This document shows, one piece after another, positions 27,591-37,426 of a stretch of 64,000 nt of DNA (positions within the stretch are counted from its first letter, which is position 1; each line of letters opens with the position of its first letter). The stretch is from contig NZ_LAQU01000002.1 of NCBI RefSeq assembly GCF_000970345.1, positions 62,001 through 126,000 of the forward strand, given 5' to 3'. Position numbers and translations under genes: made by a program. The notes beneath the pieces were generated by a model. That model saw only the letters and a program-made list of their open reading frames with translations, made no database searches and was not told the DNA's origin. The DNA is from Robbsia andropogonis. Its GTDB lineage: Bacteria; Pseudomonadota; Gammaproteobacteria; Burkholderiales; Burkholderiaceae.

Positions 27591-28424
27591 TCAGCGCAGC
27601 ATGGACGACATTGCGGAAAGGCAATTGAGCATCCGAACCGCGGCTTCGATGTCAGGGGCGTCGAACGCAAGCGCATTACCGGCGGTGCGCTTCAACGTGG
27701 GCCATTGGCAGAACAGATCGGCCTGTGCGGGCGTCTGCGTCTGCAATGCAACAAGCAGCGGCGCGCCCAGCCGCAGCGGTTGCGGGCCGACCGATTGTCC
27801 GGCACGCATGTCACTTACCGCCTGCCGGGCGCCCGCCTGGATTGCCGCGCACGATCGCGCTGGCGACAGGCTGATGCCGCTCAACTGGCCGGTGGCGCGC
27901 TTCGTCTGGACGAACACCGCGTGCGGGAACAACGCGCGGTTCTCGTCGATGAATTCATCATCACCGCTCGCCATGATCACCGGGGCGCCGTATGCACCGG
28001 CAAGTGCGCCATACAGGCCCGCCTCGCCCAACGCCTGTCCATTGATGCAGACCTCGGCGAAGGCAAAGCTATTAATGGTATGGGCCAGAATGCCGCGGCC
28101 TTGCGCCCGCGAGTGATAGCCAAGCAAGCAGACGCCGTCGATGCCCAGTTCAACACCGGCCACCATTCCGAGATAGCGCGGCTTGCCCTGGATGACCTGT
28201 GCGCGCTCATCCAGCAGATCCGGTGGCATGTTCCGAAAACCACCATGCGAATCGTTTAGAAACACGTCGGTGGCGCCGCCATCGAACGCACCGGCCACGG
28301 CCGCGCTGGCCTCCGCTGCCATCAGGCGGCGGGCACGCTCATATTCCGGATTGCCGGGACGAACCTGTTCGTTGTGGTACACACCCGCCACGCCTTCTAT
28401 ATCGGCGGAAATCAATATCTTCAT
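27591..28424 (-). CDS. dppA: D-aminopeptidase, M55 family (DppA-like)
   Basis: A 277-residue zinc peptidase with the M55 ligand set: D8 and E10 in ISADIEGVAG, H60 in NDSHGG, H104 in GYHSRAQ, H115 in AHTINS and Glu in the ALGEAG motif near 134. Bacillus DppA cleaves short D-amino-acid peptides such as D-Ala-D-Ala and acts as a decamer. It is the last gene of the peptide operon, 27 bp after the DmpA-like gene. Together with IaaA and DmpA it suggests breakdown of imported peptides with D- or isopeptide linkages. Confidence 0.88.
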   Translation of the reverse strand: MKILISADIEGVAGVYHNEQVRPGNPEYERARRLMAAEASAAVAGAFDGGATDVFLNDSHGGFRNMPPDLLDERAQVIQGKPRYLGMVAGVELGIDGVCLLGYHSRAQGRGILAHTINSFAFAEVCINGQALGEAGLYGALAGAYGAPVIMASGDDEFIDENRALFPHAVFVQTKRATGQLSGISLSPARSCAAIQAGARQAVSDMRAGQSVGPQPLRLGAPLLVALQTQTPAQADLFCQWPTLKRTAGNALAFDAPDIEAAVRMLNCLSAMSSMLR

Positions 28425-28451
28425 CGTTGTCGCTTGGGTTCGAATACGGTG

Positions 28452-29603
28452 TCAGGCTGCGCGTACATCCAGCCGGGTCAACAGGTCACGCAGCGCGGGC
28501 CGATGGTTGCCATCCCGCCCGGTAACCGGTTCCGCGTGCCACAAGGCGTGAATAATGGCTTGTTCGACCGTGTCGGCAGCGGCTTGAAACAGCGCGTCGA
28601 TCCGGGTCTCGTGCAACGTGGTGACCGGCGGCATCGGCCGATCGGCAGTGTGGGGCACCGTATAAGCGGTGCTGAATGCCACCGCGATATCACCGCTGCC
28701 ATGACCATAGATCGAACCTGTCCGCGCCAGCCCCGCTGCCGCTCGCCCCGCCAGGCGGCGTAGCTGCCGGGCGTCAAGCGGTGCATCGGTGGCGAGGATC
28801 ATGATGATCGAGCCTTTTTCAGGATGATCGACATACGTGAACGCCTGGCGCGATTCTTCTTCCAGCAAAGACATGATGCGGGGCCCGATGATCTCGCCGC
28901 CCCATATCAGGTTTGGCATCAGCCCATAGTTCGACAAGACCAGGGCACCGACGGTGTAGCGGTGCATGACATCCTCGATCATGCCACCGGCACCCGCCCG
29001 CACCGAAGATATCGATACCTCACGCGAGGCCGTGCCGATACCACCTTTCATCTGAAAGCTCGACATGCCACGTCCTGCGCCCACCGCGCCTTGTGCGAGA
29101 TCGTGGCCCGCACTGTCACTGGCCGACCTGTAATCGGCCTCGCTGACGTGCATTTTCTGGATGTCATTGAGGAACCCGTCATTGCATTCGAGCACCAGCG
29201 GATTCACCGTGGGCAATGACCGTCCTATGTCCGGATTCCGCGCGAGCGCCTGCCGGATCTGTGCCTGCGCGACCGCGCCGACGGAAAACGTATTGGTCAA
29301 CGCAATCGGCGTTTCCAACTGGCCCAACTCGTCGAGCTGGATCAGCCCGACGCTTTTGCCAAAGCCGTTGATCACGGCTGAGGCAGCCGGCACCTTGTTG
29401 CGGTACGGATCGTCTCCGTGCGGATGGATCACCGTCACGCCAGTCTGCACCGGCCCATCGGCCAGCGTGACGTGGCCTACGCGGATACCCGCCACATCCG
29501 TGATGGCGTTGCGCGCCCCCGCCGGCAACAGACCCACCACCGGTATCCGCCGTGCACCTGGATCGCGCACGTGCGGCACTGCGATTTCAGGATATTCGTT
29601 CAT
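28452..29603 (-). CDS. P1 family peptidase, L-aminopeptidase/D-esterase DmpA-like
   Basis: A 383-residue N-terminal-nucleophile enzyme. It has the conserved core GAVGAGRGMSSFQMKGGIGTASR near residues 172-194 and the self-cleavage site between G264 and S265 (EKG/SIIMILATDAPL). S265 becomes the catalytic N-terminal serine. DmpA releases N-terminal L-residues from peptides and D-residues from esters or amides; relatives (BapA) cleave beta-peptides. It sits between gsiD (75 bp upstream) and dppA (27 bp downstream), so it is part of the same operon. The exact substrate is unknown. Confidence 0.88.
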   Translation of the reverse strand: MNEYPEIAVPHVRDPGARRIPVVGLLPAGARNAITDVAGIRVGHVTLADGPVQTGVTVIHPHGDDPYRNKVPAASAVINGFGKSVGLIQLDELGQLETPIALTNTFSVGAVAQAQIRQALARNPDIGRSLPTVNPLVLECNDGFLNDIQKMHVSEADYRSASDSAGHDLAQGAVGAGRGMSSFQMKGGIGTASREVSISSVRAGAGGMIEDVMHRYTVGALVLSNYGLMPNLIWGGEIIGPRIMSLLEEESRQAFTYVDHPEKGSIIMILATDAPLDARQLRRLAGRAAAGLARTGSIYGHGSGDIAVAFSTAYTVPHTADRPMPPVTTLHETRIDALFQAAADTVEQAIIHALWHAEPVTGRDGNHRPALRDLLTRLDVRAA

Positions 29604-29678
29604 CGTCTCTCCGGCCTTGTCGGCATGGGCGCGGAGCGATGTACACGCACGTCATGTCCGCGTCACGCCCTGTCGCAC

Positions 29679-30620
29679 TTATTGCCGATCGATCTTCGGG
29701 TCCAGCGCGTCGCGCAACCCATCACCCAGGAGGTTGAACGCGAGCACGGTCAGAAAGATCGCCAAGCTAGGAAAAATCGCCACATGGGGCGCATTGACCA
29801 TATCAGCACGCGCATCGTTCAGCATGGCGCCCCACTCCGGCGTGGGCGGTTGCGCGCCCATCCCCAGAAACGACAAGCTGGCCGCGGTAATGATGGACGT
29901 GCCTACACGCATCGTGAAATACACGACAATCGATGAAATCGTGCCTGGCAGGATATGCCGAATCATGATCGTCCAGTCGCTTGCACCAATGCTGCGCGCG
30001 GACTCGATATACGTCAATTGCTTCAGTACCAGCGTATTACCGCGTACCAATCGCGCGAACGCCGGGACGCTGAAGACGGAAACCGCCACCACGACGTTCG
30101 TCATGCTGCTGCCCAGGATTGCTACCACGCCCAGGGCGAGAAGGATTCCCGGGAACGCAAACAGCACGTCACACACCCGCATGGTCACGCGATCCCACCA
30201 GCCCTCGTAATAACCGGCCAGCAGACCGAACAGGGTACCAATCACGCAGCCCAGCACCACCGATAAAAACCCGGCGGCCAGCGAAATGCGCGCGCCCATC
30301 AGAATACGGCTCAATATGTCACGCCCCATCGCATCCACGCCGAACCAATGCAACGCCGATGGCCCCTCGTCTATGTGATCGTAGTCCGCGTAATGCTCGG
30401 CGTCGTACGGGGTCAAATGCGGTGCCAGGATCGCGGCCGCGACCAACGCCGCGATAAACACCAGCGCGATCACCGCTACCTTTTGTTTCTTGAATTTGCG
30501 CCAGAACTCCCGCCACGGCGTACGTACGGTGCCGCTGACCGGAGCGGGTCCCGTGGGCACCGGCGGCGGCGCGGGCGAGTGTGCGGGCGTGCCGGAAACA
30601 GGGGTCGAGGATGCCGTCAT
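29679..30620 (-). CDS. gsiD: Peptide ABC importer permease, GsiD-like
   Basis: A 313-residue permease of the DppC/GsiD type. A ~30-residue Pro/Thr-rich N-terminus precedes TM1 ([20 protein letters not shown]). The family motif [24 protein letters not shown] lies near residues 95-118, and the EAA loop is [21 protein letters not shown]. The ATG at 30620 gives family length; the open frame upstream overlaps gsiC and is a shadow. It partners GsiC, 26 bp upstream. Confidence 0.88.
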   Translation of the reverse strand: MTASSTPVSGTPAHSPAPPPVPTGPAPVSGTVRTPWREFWRKFKKQKVAVIALVFIAALVAAAILAPHLTPYDAEHYADYDHIDEGPSALHWFGVDAMGRDILSRILMGARISLAAGFLSVVLGCVIGTLFGLLAGYYEGWWDRVTMRVCDVLFAFPGILLALGVVAILGSSMTNVVVAVSVFSVPAFARLVRGNTLVLKQLTYIESARSIGASDWTIMIRHILPGTISSIVVYFTMRVGTSIITAASLSFLGMGAQPPTPEWGAMLNDARADMVNAPHVAIFPSLAIFLTVLAFNLLGDGLRDALDPKIDRQ

Positions 30621-30646
30621 GATGATGTTCTGTTTAGCGGTCGAGA

Positions 30647-31567
30647 TTACTTGTAGCGAATGGTCGGATTGATCAGGCCATACAACATGTCGACGACGAG
30701 GTTGATTAGGATGAATTCGAGCGAGAACAGCAACACCAGCGTCTGAATCACCGGGTAGTCTCGCGCGCTGACGGAATCCACCAATAAGCGGCCGAGACCC
30801 GGCCAGTTGAATACAGCCTCCACCACGATCGAGCCGCCCAACAAGAACCCGAACTGCAGGCCCATCATCGTCACCACCGGAATCAACGCATTGCGCAAGC
30901 AATGCTTGAGCACCACGATCGGCTCGCTCAGGCCTTTCGCCCGCGCCGTTCGGACAAAGTCCTCTTGCACGACTTCGACGAACGATGCACGGGTAAACCG
31001 GGCCATCACTGCGGCCACACCGGCGCCCAACGTAAGCGACGGCAACACATAGTGGCGCCAGGTATCGGCACCGACCGTGGGAAACCAGCCCAGTTTGACG
31101 GAGAAAAGCTGCATCAGCATCATGCCCAACGCGAAGGCGGGAAACGAGATGCCCGATACCGCGATCGTCATCCCGATGCGATCGGGCCAACGGTTGCGAT
31201 ACACGGCCGAGACGATGCCGATGACAAGGCCGAACAGGGTCGACCACACCATGCTGGTCACCGTCAGGAGGAACGTCGGCATGAACCGCACACCGATCTC
31301 CTCCGTTACTGCCCGGCTGGTCCGGATCGAGACACCAAAATCACCGTGCAGCATGCGCGAGAAAAACGCGATGAACTGCTGTGGCAGTGGCAAGTCCAGG
31401 CCCAGCTCATGGCGCACCATCGCGACGGTGACGTCATCGGCATCTTGCCCCGCGGCAAGCCGTGCCGGATCACCAGGCAACAAGTGCACGAACAGGAACA
31501 CCAGTACGGCAACGATCAGCAACGTGGGAATCAGACCCAGGAGCCGTTTCAGGAAGTAGTTCAGCAT
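30647..31567 (-). CDS. gsiC: Peptide ABC importer permease, GsiC-like
   Basis: A 306-residue permease starting [20 protein letters not shown], the standard DppB/GsiC opening. It has the [12 protein letters not shown] motif near residues 30-41 and the loop [26 protein letters not shown]. Length equals E. coli GsiC. It lies 31 bp after the binding-protein gene and forms the translocation pore with GsiD. Confidence 0.9.
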   Translation of the reverse strand: MLNYFLKRLLGLIPTLLIVAVLVFLFVHLLPGDPARLAAGQDADDVTVAMVRHELGLDLPLPQQFIAFFSRMLHGDFGVSIRTSRAVTEEIGVRFMPTFLLTVTSMVWSTLFGLVIGIVSAVYRNRWPDRIGMTIAVSGISFPAFALGMMLMQLFSVKLGWFPTVGADTWRHYVLPSLTLGAGVAAVMARFTRASFVEVVQEDFVRTARAKGLSEPIVVLKHCLRNALIPVVTMMGLQFGFLLGGSIVVEAVFNWPGLGRLLVDSVSARDYPVIQTLVLLFSLEFILINLVVDMLYGLINPTIRYK

Positions 31568-31598
31568 TGCTCTTGCCGCTTGCGCGGCGTCTCCTTAC

Positions 31599-33164
31599 TT
31601 ACTTCGATACCGACATGTTGTAGATATCGATATTGCCATCCGGCTGCACGTAGACACCGCTCAACCGCTTCGAGTTACCCGATACATTCTCTTCCGTCAC
31701 CAGCGGCACGCGCGGCAGATCCTTCGCCAACTGGTCCTGCACCGCCTTGTACAACGTGGCTTTCTCGGTGTCGTCGGTAGAGGTCAGCGCTTTTGCAATG
31801 TCCTTATCCACCAGATCGTTCTTGTAGTAGGTCACGTTATTCAACTTGGGCGACCACGCCTCTGAAGCGAACAATGGCCGGAGGGCCCAGTCGGCCTCCC
31901 CCGTGGACGACGACCATCCGGTGTAGTACATCCGCATCTTTGCCGTCGTCGGCTCCGGCCAGGAATCCACCAATTGCACGCGCTTGCCCGTCTCCAATGC
32001 TTCGATCTGAAGCTTGATTCCGACTTGCGCCAACTGCTGCTGGATGAATTCGATCGTCTTGCGGGCGGTTGTCGTCGTGTAGGCCGACCACAGCGTGGAT
32101 TCGAAGCCGTTCGGATAACCCGCTTCCTTCAGCAGTTCACGCGCCTTTGCCGGGTTGTATGGGATGGGCGCCATCTTTTCCGCGAATGGAACGCCCTGCG
32201 GAATAAAGCCTTCCGCCGGTACCGCATAACCGTTGAACGCGACCTTTGCCAGCGCTTGCTTGTTGATCGCCAATGCGATGGCCTGGCGGACACGGACATC
32301 GGTGAAAGGCTTTTGCAGCATATTGAAGCCGAGGAAACGCGTAATGATCGACTTCGATGCCACAACGTCCAGTTTGCTGTCCGCTTTCAGCTGCGCCGCT
32401 TGTTCATACGGCAGCGGAAAGGCGAAATCCGCTTCGCCCGTTTGCAACATGGCGGCACGCGTAGCATTTTCCGGCACCGGCTTCCACGTCAGGCCGTCGA
32501 CTTTCGGAAAGCCCTTGTTCCAATACCCATCAAACTTCTTCAGCACAACACCGTCTTTCTGATCGAATCGCACCAGCTCGAATTCGCCCGTTCCCACGGG
32601 ATGAAAAGCGATGTCCTTGCTGCCATACTTCTTCAATGCAGTCGGCGAGATCATGGCGGCGCACGGGTGCGCCAGCGAATTGATGAACGGCGCAAACGAC
32701 TCCTTGAGCGTGATGCGCAACGTCAATGGATCGAGGACCTCGATCTTCGTGATGCGATTGAATTGCGGCGAGCGCAGCAAATGATTCTCCGGCGCCATCG
32801 CACGGTCGAGATTGAACTTCACGGCATCGGCGTTGAAGTCCGTGCCGTCCTGGAACTTGACGCCCTTGCGCAACTTGAACGTGTAGACGGTGCCGTCTTT
32901 CGACATTTCATAGCCGGTCGCCAGCACCGGCACGATCTTCAAGTCCTTGTCGAAGCGGAACAGGCCTTCGTAGAAGGACTTCGTGATAGCGAGCGTAAGC
33001 GTCATGTTGGTGTTGTACGGATCAAGCGAGTCCGGCTCCTGCCAAATGGCCAGAACCGGATTCGCCGCGGCGAATGCCGCGCCGCTTGCACACAGTGCCG
33101 ATGCCGCCAGCACGCCAGCGATCGCACGCAACGCGAAACGTGCATTGGAAGAGACGTAGTTCAT
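31599..33164 (-). CDS. gsiB: Periplasmic peptide/glutathione-binding protein, GsiB-like
   Basis: A 521-residue family 5 binding protein. The signal peptide (basic RFALRAIAG, hydrophobic VLAASALCASG, cleavage at AFA-A near residue 32) is followed by AIWQEPDSLDPYNT and the GVKFQDGTDFNADAVKFNLDRAM motif diagnostic of oligopeptide-binding proteins. GsiB binds glutathione in E. coli, but relatives bind diverse short peptides, so the ligand is inferred. The ATG at 33164 has a GGAG site nine bases upstream. It follows gsiA by 156 bp. Confidence 0.88.
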   Translation of the reverse strand: MNYVSSNARFALRAIAGVLAASALCASGAAFAAANPVLAIWQEPDSLDPYNTNMTLTLAITKSFYEGLFRFDKDLKIVPVLATGYEMSKDGTVYTFKLRKGVKFQDGTDFNADAVKFNLDRAMAPENHLLRSPQFNRITKIEVLDPLTLRITLKESFAPFINSLAHPCAAMISPTALKKYGSKDIAFHPVGTGEFELVRFDQKDGVVLKKFDGYWNKGFPKVDGLTWKPVPENATRAAMLQTGEADFAFPLPYEQAAQLKADSKLDVVASKSIITRFLGFNMLQKPFTDVRVRQAIALAINKQALAKVAFNGYAVPAEGFIPQGVPFAEKMAPIPYNPAKARELLKEAGYPNGFESTLWSAYTTTTARKTIEFIQQQLAQVGIKLQIEALETGKRVQLVDSWPEPTTAKMRMYYTGWSSSTGEADWALRPLFASEAWSPKLNNVTYYKNDLVDKDIAKALTSTDDTEKATLYKAVQDQLAKDLPRVPLVTEENVSGNSKRLSGVYVQPDGNIDIYNMSVSK

Positions 33165-33320
33165 CAAAAACACTCCAGGATCAAAAAGACATGCCATGGC
33201 GGCCGGCTCTCACCGCACGCTCCATGCCGTACACATCACGTTCACCACGTTGGCCGAGGCCCTTCTCTACTTTCAACGTTCGTCGCCGACATCGGCACGC
33301 GACCGTAACGACGGAACCTA

Positions 33321-35255
33321 TCAATACAAACCTGCTACCGTATGCCGTGCGACGAAGTGGCCTGGCCCTACCTCCACCAGGGGACTGACCTCGGGTTCGT
33401 CGCCTACCTTGCGGATCGGACTGGGTATTTCTCCTTCGAGCAACGCACGCTTCAAGTGGCGACGCGTCGGGTCCGCGATGGGTACGGCCGCCATCAATTT
33501 GCGTGTGTAAGGGTGCTGCGGATTCTCAAAAATTGCCCGGCGCGGTCCGATTTCGACGATCTGTCCGAGGAACATCACCGCCACCCGGTGACTGATGCGC
33601 TCCACCACCGCCATGTCATGCGAGATAAACAGAAATGCCACCCCGAGATCCCGCTGCAAATCCATCATCAGATTGACGATCTGCGCCTGAATGGATACGT
33701 CCAGTGCCGACACCGACTCGTCCGCCACCACCACCTTCGGGTTCAACGCCAACGCCCGTGCAATCGCAATCCGCTGGCGTTGACCGCCAGAAAATTCGTG
33801 CGGATAGCGTTGCGCGTATTCGGTCGGCAACCCCACTTTTTCCAGCAGCCAATCAACTCGCTCCTGTGCCGCTCTCTGGTCCTTAACGGCCTTGTGGACC
33901 AGCAGCGGCTCCATGATCGAATACCCCACCGTCAGGCGCGGATCCAGCGAGGCGAAAGGATCTTGGAAAATAAACTGGATGTCGCGTCGCAGCGATTGCA
34001 CCTGCCGGGTCGGCAGGTTCAGGATATTGCGGCCACCGAATTCGATCGCACCGCTCTGGCTGTCGACTAGGCGCAGCAGGGAACGGCCCGTCGTCGATTT
34101 GCCGCAGCCGGACTCCCCGACCAGCGCGAGCGTTTCACCTGGATACAGGTCGAAACTCACCCGTTCGACGGCATGTACCCGTCGCGTTGTACGGTTGAAC
34201 AGTCCGGAGCGCAGGTCGAAACGCGTGACAAGGTTCTTGACCCGCAGAATCGGCGGAGCTCCCGCGGTGCGGGTGTCGATCGGCGCAATGTACCGGCTAT
34301 CGGGGATAGACGCACCAGCCACGGTGGACCCCACGTCGGCGCTTGCTTCGTCGGGTTTCAACAATGCGAAATGGCGCGGAAGATCCGTGCCGCGCATCGC
34401 GCCCAATTTCGGCACCGCGGACAACAATGCCTGCGTGTAGGCATGCGATGGTGCCGCAAAGAGCGCATTCGACGCGCCCTCTTCAACCTTGTTGCCACGG
34501 AACATCACCAGCACGCGATCGGCGACCTCGGCCACCACTCCCATGTCGTGGGTGATGAAGATCACGCCCATATGCATTTCCTCCTGCAACTGACGGATCA
34601 GTTGCAGGATTTGCGCTTGTATGGTCACGTCCAGCGCCGTCGTCGGCTCATCGGCGATCAATAACTGCGGCTTGCATGACAACGCCATTGCGATCATGAC
34701 GCGCTGACGCATGCCGCCAGACAATTGGTGCGGATAGCGGTCCAGCACGTTACGCGCCTCAGGAATGCGCACCAACGCCAGCATCCGCAAAGCTTCCGCA
34801 CGCGCCGCCGCGCGATCCATCCCTTGATGGCGCCTGATCGACTCGGCGATCTGCTCCCCGGCCGTGAAGACCGGATTCAGCGAGGTCATTGGCTCCTGGA
34901 AGATCATCGCCATATCGGCGCCGCGGACGTTGCGCATTGTTGCCGCCGAGGCATCCTGCAGACGCAGGATCTGGCCATTGCGCTGACGCAGATGCATGCT
35001 GCCGTTCAGAATACGGCCGCCGCCATGCTCGATCAGCCGCATCAACGCGAGCGATGTGACCGATTTCCCGGATCCCGATTCGCCGACGATTGCCAGCGTT
35101 TCGCCCCGGTCGACGTGGAACGACAACTGACGCACCGCATCGACGGTACGCTCAGAGGTCGAGAATCGAACGGTCAAGTCATCGACTTCAAGCACGCGCT
35201 GCGGCAAGAGGTCCGCGGCGTGCCGCGCGGTCGCGTTGGAACGAATCGAACTCAT
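33321..35255 (-). CDS. gsiA: Dual-domain ABC ATPase for peptide/glutathione import, GsiA-like
   Basis: A 644-residue protein with two full ATPase domains. Domain 1 (~22-290) has Walker A GESGSGKS and signature [12 protein letters not shown] with Walker [13 protein letters not shown]. Domain 2 (~345-620) has GESGCGKS and [15 protein letters not shown] with [12 protein letters not shown]. Both end with the oligopeptide-transporter C-terminal motif ([15 protein letters not shown] and [15 protein letters not shown]). The fused layout is typical of GsiA. It starts 15 bp after iaaA and is clearly part of the same operon. Confidence 0.92.
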   Translation of the reverse strand: MSSIRSNATARHAADLLPQRVLEVDDLTVRFSTSERTVDAVRQLSFHVDRGETLAIVGESGSGKSVTSLALMRLIEHGGGRILNGSMHLRQRNGQILRLQDASAATMRNVRGADMAMIFQEPMTSLNPVFTAGEQIAESIRRHQGMDRAAARAEALRMLALVRIPEARNVLDRYPHQLSGGMRQRVMIAMALSCKPQLLIADEPTTALDVTIQAQILQLIRQLQEEMHMGVIFITHDMGVVAEVADRVLVMFRGNKVEEGASNALFAAPSHAYTQALLSAVPKLGAMRGTDLPRHFALLKPDEASADVGSTVAGASIPDSRYIAPIDTRTAGAPPILRVKNLVTRFDLRSGLFNRTTRRVHAVERVSFDLYPGETLALVGESGCGKSTTGRSLLRLVDSQSGAIEFGGRNILNLPTRQVQSLRRDIQFIFQDPFASLDPRLTVGYSIMEPLLVHKAVKDQRAAQERVDWLLEKVGLPTEYAQRYPHEFSGGQRQRIAIARALALNPKVVVADESVSALDVSIQAQIVNLMMDLQRDLGVAFLFISHDMAVVERISHRVAVMFLGQIVEIGPRRAIFENPQHPYTRKLMAAVPIADPTRRHLKRALLEGEIPSPIRKVGDEPEVSPLVEVGPGHFVARHTVAGLY

Positions 35256-35270
35256 ATCAGAATAGACACA

Positions 35271-36260
35271 TCAATTGAAGATCGCGACGCTGGGCGTCCC
35301 GCCGACACGGCCATAACCGCGATACATGCCTTCGGTATTGAATGGCAGGCTAACATTGCCTTGCGCGTCGATGGCAATCAGCCCGCCACGTCCGTCGATC
35401 TCTTTCAACACCTGGTGAACCACCGCCTCGCTCGCCTGCTGCAAGGACTCGCCGCCATAAGCCATCCGCATGCAGACGTGATGTGCCGCCACGGTCCGGA
35501 TAAACGATTCACCGTGGCCCGTACATGACACCGCAGCCTGCCGATCATCGGCAAATGTACCGGCGCCGATCTGGGGGCTGTCTCCGATGCGGCCGACGCG
35601 CTTGTTCGTCATGCCACCGGTCGATGTCGCCGCCGCCAGATGGCCATGCATATCCAACGCTACCGCGCCGACCGTCCCGAATTTCTTGCTTTCGTCCAAT
35701 GGTCGCTGTTGCAACGCGGCGGCGCCGTCGTGGTCCAGCACGGCGCCCGACTTGGCCGCCTGCGCCGCGCGCAGTTGCGCCAGACGCGCTGCCGTCTCGA
35801 AATACGCAGGCTCGACCATCTGCAGTCCTGCTTCGCGCGCAAGCGCTTCGGCGCTCGCACCACCGATCAGTACATGGTTCGTAAGCGTCATCACCGCACG
35901 CGCTGCCAGGACCGGGTTGCGGACATGATTGATGCCCGTTACCGCACCCGCCGCACGCGTCGCCCCATCCATCACCGCCGCATCGAGTTCATGCGTGCCG
36001 GCGGCGGTGTACACCGCGCCGTGGCCAGCGTTAAACAGCGGGCAATCCTCCAATAGTGAAACGGCATGGCACACGGCATCCATGGCGCTTCCCCCACGCG
36101 CGAGTACGTCCTGTCCTCCGGCAACAATGTCATGCAACGCCTGGTGATACGCCCGCGTGTTCTCTTCCCTGATCAAGGCGCGGCTCATCGTTCCAGCACC
36201 ACCGTGGATCGCGATCACCGGGATACGCGCATTCGAAGGTCCTGCGAAATAGGTCGACAT
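35271..36260 (-). CDS. iaaA: Isoaspartyl peptidase/L-asparaginase (Ntn hydrolase)
   Basis: A 329-residue type III asparaginase precursor. It has IAIHGGAGTMSR near residues 17-28, the GHGAVYTAAGTHELDAAVMDG region near 79-99, and the autocleavage site between G195 and T196 (KKFG/TVGAVALD). T196 becomes the catalytic threonine. It also has RVGRIGDSPQIGAGTFAD. It cleaves beta-aspartyl dipeptides and L-asparagine. The ATG at 36260 is given; an in-frame ATG at 36272 is equally possible. The gene order iaaA-gsiABCD matches the E. coli operon, here extended by two more peptidase genes. Confidence 0.9.
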   Translation of the reverse strand: MSTYFAGPSNARIPVIAIHGGAGTMSRALIREENTRAYHQALHDIVAGGQDVLARGGSAMDAVCHAVSLLEDCPLFNAGHGAVYTAAGTHELDAAVMDGATRAAGAVTGINHVRNPVLAARAVMTLTNHVLIGGASAEALAREAGLQMVEPAYFETAARLAQLRAAQAAKSGAVLDHDGAAALQQRPLDESKKFGTVGAVALDMHGHLAAATSTGGMTNKRVGRIGDSPQIGAGTFADDRQAAVSCTGHGESFIRTVAAHHVCMRMAYGGESLQQASEAVVHQVLKEIDGRGGLIAIDAQGNVSLPFNTEGMYRGYGRVGGTPSVAIFN

Positions 36261-36427
36261 GGCAAAACTCATTGATATCTTGATAAAGCAACACCAGCGC
36301 TTGGCGCGTGATGCCGGTGCGGAAAGCACGAAATAATTCCCCATGCCGGATCATGCCAGTCCGCTCACGTCGTAATTCGTATGTCACTCGCACATCATGC
36401 GTTTCGGGTGGCACGCGGCAACAGCCG

Positions 36428-37324
36428 CTAGCGTTTTCTATCGCGCGACCCCTTATGCAGCCAGGGAAGCACGGCGTCCGTGATCCGCGCAGCGCTCCGC
36501 ATCGTTTCCTGCGATTGATATGCGACGGCACCAGACAACGCCTCGATCAAGGCAAGGCCGACCGCATCGGCGTTTGGACCGAAATGATTGTCTGTTTGCG
36601 CGAAAAGGCAGATATTGGCGTGCGGCACCAGCGGAGAATGTCGCCCATCCGTCAACGCGAGCACCTGCATATTGCGGGCGGCGGCCGTCTCGGCAAGCAA
36701 GACGGTATCCGCCAGGTAGCGTGGGTAGGCGATGGCGATCAGGAGATCATCCTGACGCGCCGCCGCGAGGAGCCGCGCCCCATAAGAGGCTCCGCCCACG
36801 CCGGCCAGCAATTGCACGTTTTCGCAAAACGGGTCAAGGCCGCGCTGCAGCAAGCCTGCCAACCAACCGCTGGCACCGAAGCCGGCAAGGTAAATTCGAC
36901 GCGCCTTGAGAATGGCCGCAACCGCCGCCTCGCATGACGCCGCATCCAGCGCGTCAAGGGTAGCGGCGATGTTACGCTGACTTTCCTCCAACGCCGTGGC
37001 AAACACATCGACGATGCTGCTGGGCTTTTCGAGCTTGACGCGCATCTTCTCCAGCGGCGCAAGCATCGTCTCAAAACCGCGAACCAGCTCGGCACGAAGC
37101 ATGGGGTAACCATCGAGCCCGATCGCGCGGGCAAAGCGGTTCGCCGTGGCGATCGACACGCCAACGGCGCTCGCAAGCTCGTCGATCGGCATCGTCGCCA
37201 CTTGCAGCGGATGCGACAGGACATAGTCCGCCAGCCGCTGATGTGCGCTAGTCAACGTCAGCCGCGCCCGGTTGATCCGGGTCGTAATGGGTGGGTTGTC
37301 GTCGTTTTCAGGCATCGAATGCAT
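36428..37324 (-). CDS. RpiR/MurR-family transcriptional regulator
   Basis: A 298-residue regulator. An N-terminal HTH_6 domain (~15-90, MPIDELASAVGVSIATANRFARAIGLDGYP) is followed by a SIS domain (~125-265, RIYLAGFGASGWLAGLLQRGL and ALTDGRHSPLVPHAN). SIS domains in this family sense phosphosugars; the regulators often control amino-sugar or peptide uptake. The start could be ATG 37324 or 37315. It is upstream of iaaA on the same strand with a 168-bp gap. A perfect inverted repeat lies six bases before its start, a sign of autoregulation. Confidence 0.85.
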   Translation of the reverse strand: MHSMPENDDNPPITTRINRARLTLTSAHQRLADYVLSHPLQVATMPIDELASAVGVSIATANRFARAIGLDGYPMLRAELVRGFETMLAPLEKMRVKLEKPSSIVDVFATALEESQRNIAATLDALDAASCEAAVAAILKARRIYLAGFGASGWLAGLLQRGLDPFCENVQLLAGVGGASYGARLLAAARQDDLLIAIAYPRYLADTVLLAETAAARNMQVLALTDGRHSPLVPHANICLFAQTDNHFGPNADAVGLALIEALSGAVAYQSQETMRSAARITDAVLPWLHKGSRDRKR

Positions 37325-37329
37325 CGTGT

Positions 37330-37349
37330 CAATGACGAAAACGTCATTG
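37330..37349. promoter_or_regulatory. Inverted repeat CAATGACG-N4-CGTCATTG before the RpiR gene
   Basis: Perfect 8-bp arms around AAAA, immediately upstream of the RpiR-type regulator. The position between promoter and start is that of an autoregulatory operator. It is followed on the + strand by an A+T-rich segment up to about 37410 that would hold the promoter. Confidence 0.5.
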
Positions 37350-37426
37350 ATGGTGAATTTTCATTCGACGCATATTAATGAAAAAAAAATATCATAGGGG
37401 ATTTTTTTGAAATATCTGACGACATC

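Noticed and set aside
31974-33308. A 444-codon frame opposite gsiB
   Set aside because: The sequence is Arg/His/Gln-rich without recognisable motifs; gsiB on the other strand has a signal peptide and family 5 motifs.
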